NCBI RefSeq assembly: GCF_035920345.1
Contig: NZ_CP109149.1
Span: forward strand, 9,114,001-9,178,000
Direction of reading: 5' to 3'
Length of the DNA stretch: 64,000 nucleotides
From: Nocardia vinacea
GTDB lineage: Bacteria; Actinomycetota; Actinomycetes; Mycobacteriales; Mycobacteriaceae
The position numbers were made by a program, and so were the translations under genes. This document shows, piece after piece, positions 45,461-54,480 of this stretch. The notes under the pieces were generated by a model. It was not told the DNA's origin and did not search any database. It saw only the letters and a program-made list of their open reading frames with translations. Numbering within the stretch: position 1 is the stretch's first letter; the number at the start of each line of letters is the position of its first letter.

Positions 45461-45875
45461 GGAGTCGGAACTCGTTGCCGGATCGGACCCATCCGGCCGA
45501 TGGCGGACTGGTCGGTTTCGATACAGCTCAGGATCGGCTTGTTGCGGCGTATTCAGCAACCTCGATTGGGGTCTGATTGGTGACTGTTTTTGCATGTAAG
45601 AACATGTATCGGAGGCTGGGACGGCGAGCTGGCTGCCTGCTGGCAAACGGCAACAGGGCATCGTTGAATTCCGGCGCGCCGTAATAAGATCCGGCCGCGA
45701 CATCGGCGCGTCGCCTCCCGTACCAGGTGAACCGGGATCGGTGCCATCGCTATGCAACCTGTGTCAGTGGCGGCGGCATGCGGACAACCGCGTGTCCGGT
45801 GGTTGGCAGGCCGGTCGCGGAGTGGTTGCGTGAACAAGGTTCGAAGCAAATCGGCTCGGCGATCAGAGGATTGCG
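45461..45875. other. Intergenic region upstream of the first Hsp70-like gene
   Basis: About 415 bases with no gene that I can support; frames in it are short and lack motifs. The segment 45570-45612 is AT-rich (TGACTGTTTTTGCATG and ACATGTA words) and could hold the promoter. AGAGGA lies 5 nt before the ATG at 45876. Confidence 0.45.
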
Positions 45876-47021
45876 ATGGCGGTTGGTCTCGGTTTGAGCA
45901 TAGGCACGGTGAACACGGTTTCCGCTCTGGCGGAGGAGGGTTCGGCCAAGGCTCCACCCGGCCGCCGCTCCGCCGCCGAACGCTCGCCCGCCGTCACCCG
46001 CCGCACCACCCTCACCTTCGACAGCACCGGAACGGCCAGGGTCGGCATGATTCCGCGGCACGGGCGCGCCATCACCGAATTCGCCGATCTGAGTCAACGC
46101 AAGACCAAGCAGGCCAGGGTCGGGCACCGCGCGCTCACCGCGGCCGATCTGATCGCGGTTGTCACGGAATGTCTGATCACCGAGGCGCGTCGTGATCGTC
46201 GAGCGGTTGGTGCGGGGGTCACGCTGACGTATCCCGCGGGCTACACCGAAGGCCAGTTGGGGGAGTTGCGCGCGGCGCTGGACGCGATCGGTTTGGCTCA
46301 TGTCGCGCTGGTCGCCGAACCCGTCGCGGCGGCCACCTGGCTCGAGGTCGAACGCGGGCCGCTGATGCCGGGCCTAGCCCTTGTCTATGACCTAGGTGGG
46401 GCAAGCCTCGATATCACCCTGGTGCGAGTCGGTGCGGGCTGTCCGCGAAATCCGATTGTCGGCGTACCGATGCGTTCGACGGAATTCGGCGGGCGGGCCT
46501 TCGGCGCGCTGGTCGCCGCGCGGGCCGGGAACGGGACCGTGCCCGCCTCCATCTCCGGTGCGGTCACCGGTGTCACCGCCGACGAATTGCGCACCATCCA
46601 TATCCGATCCTCGCTGAAGCTGGTCTATCGCTGTCTGCGGATGGCGGATGTGACCATGGCCGATGTCGACTGCGTGCTGGTGGTCGGCGGCGCGGCCCGG
46701 CCGGTCGAGGTGGCGCAGGTGCTCGCCGGTGAACTGGCGCGCCCGGTGATCACGGCCCCGGATCCGGAACGCACGATCGCCGACGGTGCCGCCATCATGG
46801 CGCGTCGCGCCGCCGCCGCGGACGAGGAGGCGACCGGACATCACCATCGGCGCAAACCACGCAGAGCGACGACGCGCGCCCTTTTACTTTCACGGCGTAC
46901 CAGACGCCGCTTGACCCGGGTGGCGATCGCTGTGGGGATGTCGGCCGCTGGAGTGGCGCTCGCGCTGGCGCTGCCCGCCGACACGGTGGTCGCGGGCTTG
47001 TCGCAACTCGGGCTGCGGTAA
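45876..47021 (+). CDS. Hsp70-like actin-fold ATPase, no substrate domain, C-terminal helix
   Basis: The 381-residue protein has the Hsp70/actin ATPase signatures phosphate 1 (GLGLSIGTVNTVSAL), phosphate 2 (VYDLGGASLDITLV) and adenosine (VLVVGGAARPVEVA), but stops before the substrate-binding domain of DnaK. Instead a basic segment (HHHRRKPRRATTR) leads to one hydrophobic C-terminal helix (VAIAVGMSAAGVALALAL). It is a paralogue of the protein at 51248-53563. The basic stretch before the helix suggests the ATPase stays in the cytoplasm. No nucleotide-exchange or J-protein gene is nearby. Confidence 0.78.
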   Translation: MAVGLGLSIGTVNTVSALAEEGSAKAPPGRRSAAERSPAVTRRTTLTFDSTGTARVGMIPRHGRAITEFADLSQRKTKQARVGHRALTAADLIAVVTECLITEARRDRRAVGAGVTLTYPAGYTEGQLGELRAALDAIGLAHVALVAEPVAAATWLEVERGPLMPGLALVYDLGGASLDITLVRVGAGCPRNPIVGVPMRSTEFGGRAFGALVAARAGNGTVPASISGAVTGVTADELRTIHIRSSLKLVYRCLRMADVTMADVDCVLVVGGAARPVEVAQVLAGELARPVITAPDPERTIADGAAIMARRAAAADEEATGHHHRRKPRRATTRALLLSRRTRRRLTRVAIAVGMSAAGVALALALPADTVVAGLSQLGLR

Positions 47022-47075
47022 AGGCGGACCCGGCGGCGCCCGCACCGTCGCCGGGGATGCCGATCGTCTGCCAGG

Positions 47076-47104
47076 TTGACGTGACTCCTCGTAGGTGTAA
47101 CTAT
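47076..47104 (+). promoter_or_regulatory. Candidate promoter of the AurF-type operon
   Basis: TTGACG at 47076-47081 and AACTAT at 47099-47104 (17-bp spacing) resemble -35 and -10 boxes of a housekeeping promoter. They are followed within 35 nt by the operon start. An inverted pair, CTCCTCGT (47086-47093) and ACGAGGAG (47126-47133), brackets the promoter and may be an operator; its second half is the ribosome-binding region. Confidence 0.5.
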
Positions 47105-47138
47105 GGGATACAGTAAATGTGTCCCACGAGGAGAGGCA

Positions 47139-48152
47139 GTGACGACGATGTCTACAGCCGTGACGCCCGCAGTCGATTCCGATCTGGCGAAGGCGCAGGA
47201 GTATGCCGCCAAGCTGCTGCTGCTCTCCGAAGGTTCGGTGAACAAGCACTTCGACCCGTTCGAGGACATCGACTGGGACAATCCGGATTTTGCCGCCGAT
47301 GCCGGTGAAGAGCGCTGGGTGCTCCCGGTATCCGGCGATGCGCTCGGTCGCCACCCCTGGTACCAGGCGCTGTCGCTGGATCGGAAGATCGCGATCGGTA
47401 AGTACCGCCAAGCCAATGTCGCCAAGGTCGGTCTGCAGTTCGAATCCATCCTGATCAGCGGCATGGTGACACACAGCTTCGGCCTGCCCAACGGTTCGCC
47501 CGAATTCCGTTACTGCTCCCACGAAATGATCGAGGAGCACAACCACACCCTGATGTTCCAGGAGATGGTCAACCGGATCGGCATCGACGTTCCCGGTATG
47601 GGCCCGCTGGTGCGCAAGTTCAAATACATCGGCGCGCCGGTGGCCGCTCTTTTCCCGAATCTGTTCTTCATGGCCGTGCTCGCGGGTGAGGAGCCGATCG
47701 ACCACATTCAGAAGGCGATCCTGCGTTCGGGTGAGGACGTGCATCCGATTATGCGCGGCGTGATGGCGATTCACGTCGCCGAGGAGGCGCGCCACATTTC
47801 CTTCGCGCACGAATTCCTCAAGCAGCATGTGCCCGATAAGAATGCGGCCAATAAGTTGGTGCTCTCGATCGTCATGCCGATCGTCATGTTCATCCTCGGC
47901 CGCTCCATCTACACGCCGCCCCGGTCGTTCTTCAAGGAGTTCGATATCCCGGACGAGGTGCGCAAGGAGCTGTTCTACGGTTCGAAGCAGGCCAAGCAGG
48001 AGTTCAGCGACTTCTTCGGCGATGTGCGCACGCTGGCCAATGACATCGGCCTGATGAACCCCATCGGCAAGGCGGTCTGGAAGCTGCTGAAGATCGACGG
48101 CCACACCACCCGTTACCGCTCCGAGCCGTTGCGCACGGCCAAGGCCGGCTGA
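47139..48152 (+). CDS. AurF-type diiron oxygenase
   Basis: The 337-residue protein has the p-aminobenzoate N-oxygenase (AurF) fold with candidate diiron ligands in FESILISG, CSHEMIEEHNHTLMFQE and AIHVAEEARHISFAHEF. Such enzymes oxidise aryl amines or related substrates with O2 and need two electrons. The GTG start (GAGGAG 6 nt upstream) is preferred to the ATG three codons later. The gene stops 1 nt before the start of a ferredoxin-ferredoxin reductase gene, which likely supplies the electrons. Substrate unknown. Confidence 0.78.
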   Translation: MTTMSTAVTPAVDSDLAKAQEYAAKLLLLSEGSVNKHFDPFEDIDWDNPDFAADAGEERWVLPVSGDALGRHPWYQALSLDRKIAIGKYRQANVAKVGLQFESILISGMVTHSFGLPNGSPEFRYCSHEMIEEHNHTLMFQEMVNRIGIDVPGMGPLVRKFKYIGAPVAALFPNLFFMAVLAGEEPIDHIQKAILRSGEDVHPIMRGVMAIHVAEEARHISFAHEFLKQHVPDKNAANKLVLSIVMPIVMFILGRSIYTPPRSFFKEFDIPDEVRKELFYGSKQAKQEFSDFFGDVRTLANDIGLMNPIGKAVWKLLKIDGHTTRYRSEPLRTAKAG

Positions 48153-48153
48153 C

Positions 48154-49773
48154 GTGCCGTACGTCGTCACGCAGTCCTGCTGTAGCGACGCGTCCTGCGT
48201 CTACGCCTGCCCGGTCAACTGCATCCACCCCACGCCCGACGAACCGGACTTTCTGACGGCGGAGATGCTGTATGTCGACCCGCAGGCGTGCGTGGACTGC
48301 GGCGCATGTGCGAGTGCGTGCCCGGTCGATGCCATCACGTCGTCGAAGAAGCTGACCGACGAGCAGAAGCCGTTCATCGAGATCAATGCCGACTTCTATC
48401 GGCAGGCGCGGCCGCGGCCGCTGCTGGCGAAGCCGGTGCCCGCGGCCGAGATCCACACCGAGCGTCAGCCGTTGCGGGTGGCGATCGTCGGGTCCGGCCC
48501 CTCGGCCATGTACGCGGCCGATGAACTGCTGACCCAGCCCGATGTCACTGTGACGGTCTTCGACCGGCTTCCGGTACCCCATGGACTCGCCAGGTACGGC
48601 GTCGCGCCGGACCATGCCAAGACCCGGCAGGTCAACAAGCTCTTCGATATCATCTCGACCCAGCCCGGTTTCGAGTCGTACCTGAATATCGAAGTGGGCA
48701 AACATATTTCGCACCAGGAGCTGCTCACGCACTTCCATGCGGTGATCTATGCGGTCGGTGCGTCCTCGGATCGTAAGCTCGGCATTCCCGGCGAAGATTT
48801 GGCGGGCAATGTATCTGCCACCGACTTCGTCGCCTGGTACAACGGGCATCCGGATCATGCCGGGCGCACCTTCGATCTGTCGCAGCGCCGGGCCGTCATC
48901 GTCGGCAATGGCAATGTGGCCCTCGATGTGGCGCGCATTCTTGCTTGCGATCCGGAAGCGTTGGTGGGCACCGATATCGCACCCCAAGCGCTGAAGGCGC
49001 TGCGGGAGAGCAAGATCGAGGAAGTGGTAGTGCTCGGTCGGCGCGGTCCGGCCGAATCCGCTTTCACCGTACCGGAATTCGTCGGGCTGCTCGGCGCGGA
49101 TGTCGATATGGCAATCGAGGGTGAACTGCCCCCGGTGACCGATGAACTGCCGTATCAGGTCGAGCAGAAGTTGCGGTTGCTGCATACCGTAGCGACTGGC
49201 TACAGGTCGCTCGAAAGGGCCGGCGGGGCCGAGCGGCCGCTCGGTGCGCGCAAGCGGATCGTGTTCCGATATCTGTCCGCGCCGACCGCGATTCTGGGCG
49301 CCGACGAGGTGACCGGTATCGAGCTGAGCCGCAACGAACTTGTCACCGATCCGGATGGTCGCGTCCGTGCGGTGGCGACGGGGGAGACCGAGCGGTTTGA
49401 TACCGGGCTGGTGCTCACCTCGGTGGGTTATCGCGGTGTTGCCCTGCCGGGCTTGCCATTCGACGAGCAGTCCGCCGTGATCCCGAATCTGAACGGCCGC
49501 GTGCTGGAACAGTCCGGTGGTGCGGTGCTGCCAGGAACGTATGTCACCGGCTGGATCAAGCGTGGTCCCACCGGATTCATCGGTACCAACAAATCCTGCG
49601 CGCAGGAGACGATTCGGCAGTTGGCCGATGATTTCAACGCCGGTCGGTTACGTGAACCGGCAGGTAACGCGGCGGATTTCGATCACCTGGTGCACCGTCG
49701 TCGGCCCTCGGTCCTGGCCCGCCGAAGCGCGGTGCGAACCGGTATCGTGCGGCGCCTGCTCGCTCGCGCCTGA
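48154..49773 (+). CDS. fprB: Ferredoxin fused to ferredoxin-NADP reductase
   Basis: The 539-residue protein has an N-terminal 7Fe/8Fe-type ferredoxin (CCSDASCVYACPVNC, and CVDCGACASACPVDA) and a GR-type reductase domain. The FAD site is VAIVGSGPSAMYAA (about 109-122), the NADP site AVIVGNGNVALDVARIL. The domain order is that of mycobacterial FprB. It directly follows the AurF-type gene (1-nt gap, GTG start). At residues about 345-356 the coding sequence contains a copy of the 37-bp repeat seen at 23304-23377, apparently adding a short loop (VATGYRSLERAGG). Confidence 0.87.
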   Translation: MPYVVTQSCCSDASCVYACPVNCIHPTPDEPDFLTAEMLYVDPQACVDCGACASACPVDAITSSKKLTDEQKPFIEINADFYRQARPRPLLAKPVPAAEIHTERQPLRVAIVGSGPSAMYAADELLTQPDVTVTVFDRLPVPHGLARYGVAPDHAKTRQVNKLFDIISTQPGFESYLNIEVGKHISHQELLTHFHAVIYAVGASSDRKLGIPGEDLAGNVSATDFVAWYNGHPDHAGRTFDLSQRRAVIVGNGNVALDVARILACDPEALVGTDIAPQALKALRESKIEEVVVLGRRGPAESAFTVPEFVGLLGADVDMAIEGELPPVTDELPYQVEQKLRLLHTVATGYRSLERAGGAERPLGARKRIVFRYLSAPTAILGADEVTGIELSRNELVTDPDGRVRAVATGETERFDTGLVLTSVGYRGVALPGLPFDEQSAVIPNLNGRVLEQSGGAVLPGTYVTGWIKRGPTGFIGTNKSCAQETIRQLADDFNAGRLREPAGNAADFDHLVHRRRPSVLARRSAVRTGIVRRLLARA

Positions 49774-49866
49774 GCGGCGCAAGCGCGCCCATGTCTCATT
49801 CGTGCTGTGTAACGGTTTTCGCCTCCTGCCGACATGTTGGGTGCGCGGTAGGGTCCGTGACGACGG

Positions 49867-49922
49867 TCGGCACCTCGGCGCACGGCGACGCGATGAGGGC
49901 GAATGCCGGGTCGAGGTGCCGA
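49867..49922. terminator. Hairpin between convergent genes
   Basis: TCGGCACCTCG (49867-49877) and CGAGGTGCCGA (49912-49922) are a perfect 11-bp inverted repeat with a 34-nt loop, between fprB and the SDR gene. Confidence 0.5.
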
Positions 49923-49929
49923 TCGGCGA

Positions 49930-50691
49930 CTATTTGGCGGTGAACCCACCGTCGATCGCGAGCGCCGCACCGGTGATGAAGCTGGCCTCATCGCTCAGCA
50001 GGTAGGCGCAGAACGAGGCGATCTCCGTCGGCTTGCTGATCCGGCCGAGCGGATGCAGTGCGGCGATGGCCGCTTCACCCTCGGGCGTCGCACCCATCGA
50101 GTTGCGGAAAGCTGGCGTGTCGACCGCGCCGGAGACCAGCGCGTTTACCCGAACACCCTGTTCAGCGGCCTCCAGCGCCACCGCGCGGGTCAGCCCGACG
50201 ACGCCGTGTTTGGCCGCCACATACGGCGCCACCGAACCCATGCCGACCACGCCGAGGTTCGAGGCGTTGTTGAGGATCGCGCCGCCGCCGGAGGCGACAA
50301 TCGCCGGAACCTGGTGGCGCAGACCGTAGAACACGCTGGTCAGATTGAGTTCGACATCGGCGCGCCACCCCGCCTCGTCGATCTGCTCGATCGGGCCGAA
50401 GGCATTGACGGCGCCCGCATTGTTGAATGCCGCGTCCAGCCGGCCGTATTCGGTGAGTGCTGCCTGGGTCAGGCGGGCCAGATCGTCCTCGACGGTGACA
50501 TCGGTCGGCACAAACATCGCCCGGCCACCCGCCGCGCGGATATCGGCCGCGACCTGCTCGCCCGCGTCTTTACCGCGAGCGCCGAGCACGACCGCCGCGC
50601 CCTCGGTCGCCGCCCGCATGGCCACCGCCTTGCCGACACCCGAGCTGGCCCCGGTGATGAGCACGACCTTGTCCGCGAAACGTGTCGACAT
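49930..50691 (-). CDS. Short-chain dehydrogenase/reductase
   Basis: The 253-residue classical SDR has the GASSGVGKAV cofactor motif (about residues 14-23), NNAG, an Asn-Ala-Ser segment in LNNASNLGVVG, and the catalytic YVAAK. LGARG and FVPTDVT suggest an NAD or NADP choice that I cannot settle. The C-terminus ends AIDGGFTAK as in the FabG-like group. Substrate unknown. It is divergent from a long empty region. Confidence 0.85.
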   Translation of the reverse strand: MSTRFADKVVLITGASSGVGKAVAMRAATEGAAVVLGARGKDAGEQVAADIRAAGGRAMFVPTDVTVEDDLARLTQAALTEYGRLDAAFNNAGAVNAFGPIEQIDEAGWRADVELNLTSVFYGLRHQVPAIVASGGGAILNNASNLGVVGMGSVAPYVAAKHGVVGLTRAVALEAAEQGVRVNALVSGAVDTPAFRNSMGATPEGEAAIAALHPLGRISKPTEIASFCAYLLSDEASFITGAALAIDGGFTAK

Positions 50692-51247
50692 CGTCTTCGA
50701 ATTCCCTTCTCGTTCTTGTGATTACATGAGCGATGAGGTGGCGCGGGAACTCGGTTCGTCCGAGCGCTTGCTTATCGCTGAATCCAGTCAAGCGGTCGGG
50801 AAGTGGTACTGCTGGCGGAAATCAGCCGTTACGTTTGACGCGTCATATTCTGACAGTTGGGACGCGCGTACTATGAAATCTGCAGTGCTGGCAACAGTTT
50901 GGTTACCGACCAGTCGGTGTGTGTTGTCGGTTCTGGGTGGTTCTGTTCGGTATGGCAGATCTGGGGCTCGATTCGAGTTACTGTGCGGTAGCGGAATCTG
51001 GCTTACCGCAGTGGAATCGGGCCTTCGGTCGCGAAACGCCGGACGTCCAGGGGTGTGGATGAATCTTTTTCATGTGATCTAGCTGGGGATTTGAAACAGA
51101 GTCAACGGAAGTCAAACGTTTCATATCAATTCGACATCCGAATCGATCCGGCAGCAGCTAACCTGTGGGTGCTGTTTGGGAAGCGACCGCGGCCACATGG
51201 ATCTCCTGTGTGATGGACGTGGTCTCGGTGCGTTGACGGGATAGCGA
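50692..51247. other. 556-bp region without a convincing gene
   Basis: One plus-strand frame (50726-51082) begins MSDEVARELGSSERLLIAESSQAVGKW and might be a relic of a regulator gene divergent from the SDR, but it carries no helix-turn-helix. From 50855 the base composition becomes AT-richer, with words TGACAGTTGGGA and TCAAACGTTTCATATCAA, and it probably holds the promoter of the second Hsp70-like gene. Confidence 0.45.
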
Positions 51248-53563
51248 ATGACTACAGGTCTGGGTTTCAGCATCGGTTCAGTGAACTCCGTATCCGCCAT
51301 GGTGACCGGCGAGCGGCCCTTGTCGTCGGTGCGGACGCGCCGCACGGCGGTGACCTTCGACAGTGCGGGTAGCATCCGAATCGGGGGGATCCCCCAATTC
51401 GACATGGCCGTAACGGATTTCGCTGATCTGGCGCGCGACCCCGAGTCGGTCGTCGTGGGCGGTCGGCTCTGGTCACCCGCGAACCTGGTCGCCGCCGTAG
51501 TGAACGGCCTGGTCGAATCCTTCCCGCCGACCGCGGGAGCCGTGGCCACCTATCCCGCATGCTATTCCGATAAGCAGCTGTCGTTGCTGCGGCAGGCGTT
51601 GAATCTGGCCGGTGCCGCGGATGTGCTGCTCATACCCGAACCCGTCGCGGCCGCGGAGTGGCTCGAACAGGAACGTGGACCGCTGGAGTCCGGATTCGTG
51701 CTGGTGTACGACCTCGGTGGGGCCAGTCTCGATGTGTCGATGGTGCGGGTCGGACCGGACTGGGACGATCACCCGATCGTCGGAAAGTCCGTGCGCTCCT
51801 ACGATTTCGGCGGTCGGCCGCTCGGTTCGATGATTGCGCGGTACGCCCGGGTCGCCGAACCCGGCGACAACGGGTCGATGCTGCAGATGACCTCGATTGT
51901 CGATATCACGAGCATGCGCGCCCAGCACATCCGGGATTCCCTCGATGTGGTCCACGAATGTGTGGAATCGACGGGACGGTGCCTGTCCGATATCAGCTGC
52001 ATCCTGCTGGTCGGTGGCGCCACCCGTCCCGTCGAGGTCGCGCGCATCCTTGCCGAACTCGGCCGACCGGTGGTGATGTCGAGCGATCCGGGGCAGACCG
52101 TCGCCGTCGGTGCCGCCGGCTATGCGGCCCGCAGCTTCGCACCGATGTCGACCGGTGGTCGGCATCGAGCGCCGAAGGTTGCCGTATTCTCCAGTGCAGC
52201 AGTAGCTTCCGCGGTGGCGGTATCGGCCGTCACGGTATTCGGCGGCCCGAATATTTCGCAGATGCCATCCCTGGTGGATGCCTCGCCGGGCAGCTTCCCG
52301 ATGGACAATTTACTGCTCGAGCCCGATGTCGAGGCACTCGCCGAGGCCGGTTCCGCGGCGGTTGGCTGGGCGACCACGGCAGCGGGTTTCGGCTATTCCG
52401 GTCGACCGGCCTACGGGATCGCTCCCGTCGCCCATACAACGCCGATCGGACCAACGATCGGCCCGTCCGTGGCCGAGGCACACGGCGGCAGGCACAGCGA
52501 ACCACGCGGTGGGACAGCACATTCCGGTGGTGTCACCTACGCCAATCCCGCCCAGTTCCTGAACCCGCTGCCATTCATCCGAAGCCCGCGGACGATTCCC
52601 GCCGTGCCCAACCAGCCTGCCACTGGCACGCCCATCCCGAGCGTCAGCCTTCCGGGTTCGTTTCCCGCCCCGGCTAATTCGACTCCCGCCGTTCCGGCTG
52701 GCAACGCAACCACCCCGGGTACCGCGACCCCGGGTACCGCGACCCCGGGTACCGCGACCCCGGCGACCGGCGGCACCTCGACGGGCGCTGGTGTACCGGG
52801 TGCGACTACGGGTGAAACATCTACCGGGACTGGGACATCGGGCGGAACCGCCTCGGATGGCAGCTCCGGTGGCAGCACGGGTGATGCGTCCGGCGGCACG
52901 ACTTCGGGCACCAGCGGTTCGACGTCGGGAAATTCCACCAGCGGCGGTTCGTCGGGTAGCACCTCGGGCGGCTCGACAAGCACTGGCGCTTCAGGTGGTT
53001 CGACGGGCGGTGGTACCTCGGGCGGTTCTGCGGATGGGGGCGCATCCGGCGGCTCCTCGAGCGGTGGTGGATCGGGCTCGACGGGTGGCGGTGCGTCGGG
53101 AGGCTCCACGAATGGCGGTACTTCGGGCGGCTCCGCGAGCGGCGGTACCTCGGGCGGTTCGACGGGCGATGGTATGTCGGGTGGTTCGACGGGCGGCGGT
53201 ACCTCGGGCGGTTCTGCGGATAGTGGCGCATCCGGCGGCTCCGCGAGCGGCGGTACCTCGGGTGGTTCGACGGGCGGTGGTATGTCGGGTGGTTCGACGG
53301 GCGGTGGTATGTCGGGTGGTTCGACGGGCGGTGGTATGTCGGGTGGTTCGACGAGCGGCGGCACGGTCGGCGGTTCGACCGGTGGCGGGACCTCAGGCGG
53401 GACCAGCGCCGGTGCGACCGGAGGCAGCTCCTCCAACGGTAGGTTCTCCGGCGGAAACACTTCCGGCGGCAGCACCAGCTCCGGCGGTGCCTCCTCCGGC
53501 GGAGGCTTCTCCGGCGGAGGCTTCTCACACGGTTCGGGTGGCGGTGGCGGTGCCCGCAGATAG
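51248..53563 (+). CDS. Hsp70-like actin-fold ATPase with long Gly/Ser/Thr repeat tail
   Basis: The 771-residue protein is a paralogue of the one at 45876. Residues 1-300 form the ATPase (GLGFSIGSVNSVSAM; VYDLGGASLDVSMV; ILLVGGATRPVEVA). A weakly hydrophobic segment at 311-332 could span the membrane. Residues 340-490 are Pro/Gly/Ala-rich, and residues about 490-771 are nearly pure Gly/Ser/Thr with a short period (GGSTGGGTS-type nonapeptides). No substrate-binding domain is present. The nucleotide repeats inside are near-perfect 27-mers (three copies at 53261-53341). The tail is likely outside the membrane and cell-wall linked, by analogy only. Confidence 0.78.
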   Translation: MTTGLGFSIGSVNSVSAMVTGERPLSSVRTRRTAVTFDSAGSIRIGGIPQFDMAVTDFADLARDPESVVVGGRLWSPANLVAAVVNGLVESFPPTAGAVATYPACYSDKQLSLLRQALNLAGAADVLLIPEPVAAAEWLEQERGPLESGFVLVYDLGGASLDVSMVRVGPDWDDHPIVGKSVRSYDFGGRPLGSMIARYARVAEPGDNGSMLQMTSIVDITSMRAQHIRDSLDVVHECVESTGRCLSDISCILLVGGATRPVEVARILAELGRPVVMSSDPGQTVAVGAAGYAARSFAPMSTGGRHRAPKVAVFSSAAVASAVAVSAVTVFGGPNISQMPSLVDASPGSFPMDNLLLEPDVEALAEAGSAAVGWATTAAGFGYSGRPAYGIAPVAHTTPIGPTIGPSVAEAHGGRHSEPRGGTAHSGGVTYANPAQFLNPLPFIRSPRTIPAVPNQPATGTPIPSVSLPGSFPAPANSTPAVPAGNATTPGTATPGTATPGTATPATGGTSTGAGVPGATTGETSTGTGTSGGTASDGSSGGSTGDASGGTTSGTSGSTSGNSTSGGSSGSTSGGSTSTGASGGSTGGGTSGGSADGGASGGSSSGGGSGSTGGGASGGSTNGGTSGGSASGGTSGGSTGDGMSGGSTGGGTSGGSADSGASGGSASGGTSGGSTGGGMSGGSTGGGMSGGSTGGGMSGGSTSGGTVGGSTGGGTSGGTSAGATGGSSSNGRFSGGNTSGGSTSSGGASSGGGFSGGGFSHGSGGGGGARR
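53261..53341 (+). repeat. Three perfect 27-bp coding repeats
   Basis: The unit beginning GGTGGTTCGACGGGCGGTGG occurs at 53261-53287, 53288-53314 and 53315-53341 without change, encoding GGSTGGGMS each time. Degenerate copies flank it across the tail, from about 52980 to 53400. Confidence 0.9.
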
Positions 53564-53576
53564 TTCGCGGTAGTAC

Positions 53577-54480
53577 TCCTCGGGAGGGTCCCCGCAGTGC
53601 CTCGCCCCACGGAGGTACGCAGCCGAATCGCCATCGCCCATTGAGTGCGGGCCGAGGCCGACCTGGGACCTTTCGATTGCACCGGTCGGTGGAACGGGCG
53701 CAAGCCAACCGTGGGCGCGTGTAGCCCGGAAGTGGTTGTCCGGAGGAAGTTTCGGGTGGCTCAGTAGTGTGTCGCTCTGTGGGCAGCGTGACTCGAGTCG
53801 TGATCGTTTCAGTGAGCGGGTGGCCGAGGCCGAGCATGGAACCGGCTGTCGGTGCAGGTAGGGCAGAGTTTGCCGCATTCGAAGCGAGCCTTTGAACCTC
53901 GGCACAGGGTGCAGGGCTTCATCCGCAATCGATGTCCGCCGCGCTCGCGGGGATCGTCCAGATCGTATGTCTCGGTTAGGCATGGCGGGCATAGTCGTCG
54001 GCCCGAGCCGTGTCTCGTGTCAAGCCGTTCGCCGGGTGTTGGCCGGTCGTGGGTGGGGTGCCCGGAGGTGATTGTCCGGTAGGAACTTTCGGGCGTATCA
54101 GCGGTGTGTCGCTTTGTGGGCAGCGTGATGCGTGTCGTGATCGTTTCAGCGGGCGGGTGGCCGAGGCCGAGCATGGAACCGGCTGTCGGTGGAATGGGTG
54201 TTGGCCGGTCGTGGGTGGGGTGCCCGGAGGTGATTGTCCGGTAGGAACTTTCGGGCGTATCAGCGGTGTGTCGCTTTGTGGGCAGCGTGATGCGTGTCGT
54301 GATCGTTTCAGCGGGCGGGTGGCCGAGGCCGAGCATGGAACCGGCTGTCGGTGGAATGGGTGTTGGCCGTTCCTGGGCGGGGTGCCCGTAGTCGATCGTT
54401 CGGTAGTAACTCCTTGGCGGATCCCTAGTGCGCGCCTGTTTGGGTGCGCGCCACGACTGAGGTCCTGACCGTTCGACCGA
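53577..54480. repeat. Tandem 162-bp repeat field
   Basis: Two identical-looking 162-bp units lie at 54034-54195 and 54196-54357. A third diverged unit starts at 54358, and a fourth (53686-53853) is separated by about 180 unrelated bases; a further fragment ends near 53690. Each intact unit contains the palindromic word GGCCGAGGCCGAGCATGGAA followed by CCGGCTGTCGG. Since 162 is a multiple of three, long frames remain open on both strands and cannot be used to infer coding. Period and perfect copies indicate recent duplication. Confidence 0.85.

Noticed and set aside
50726..51082. A 118-codon frame divergent from the SDR gene.
   Set aside because: The first 20 residues recall a TetR start, but no helix-turn-helix follows and composition becomes non-coding.
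53577..54480. CRISPR array.
   Set aside because: The repeat is 162 bp and contiguous, with no short repeat/variable spacer pattern and no cas genes in the window.
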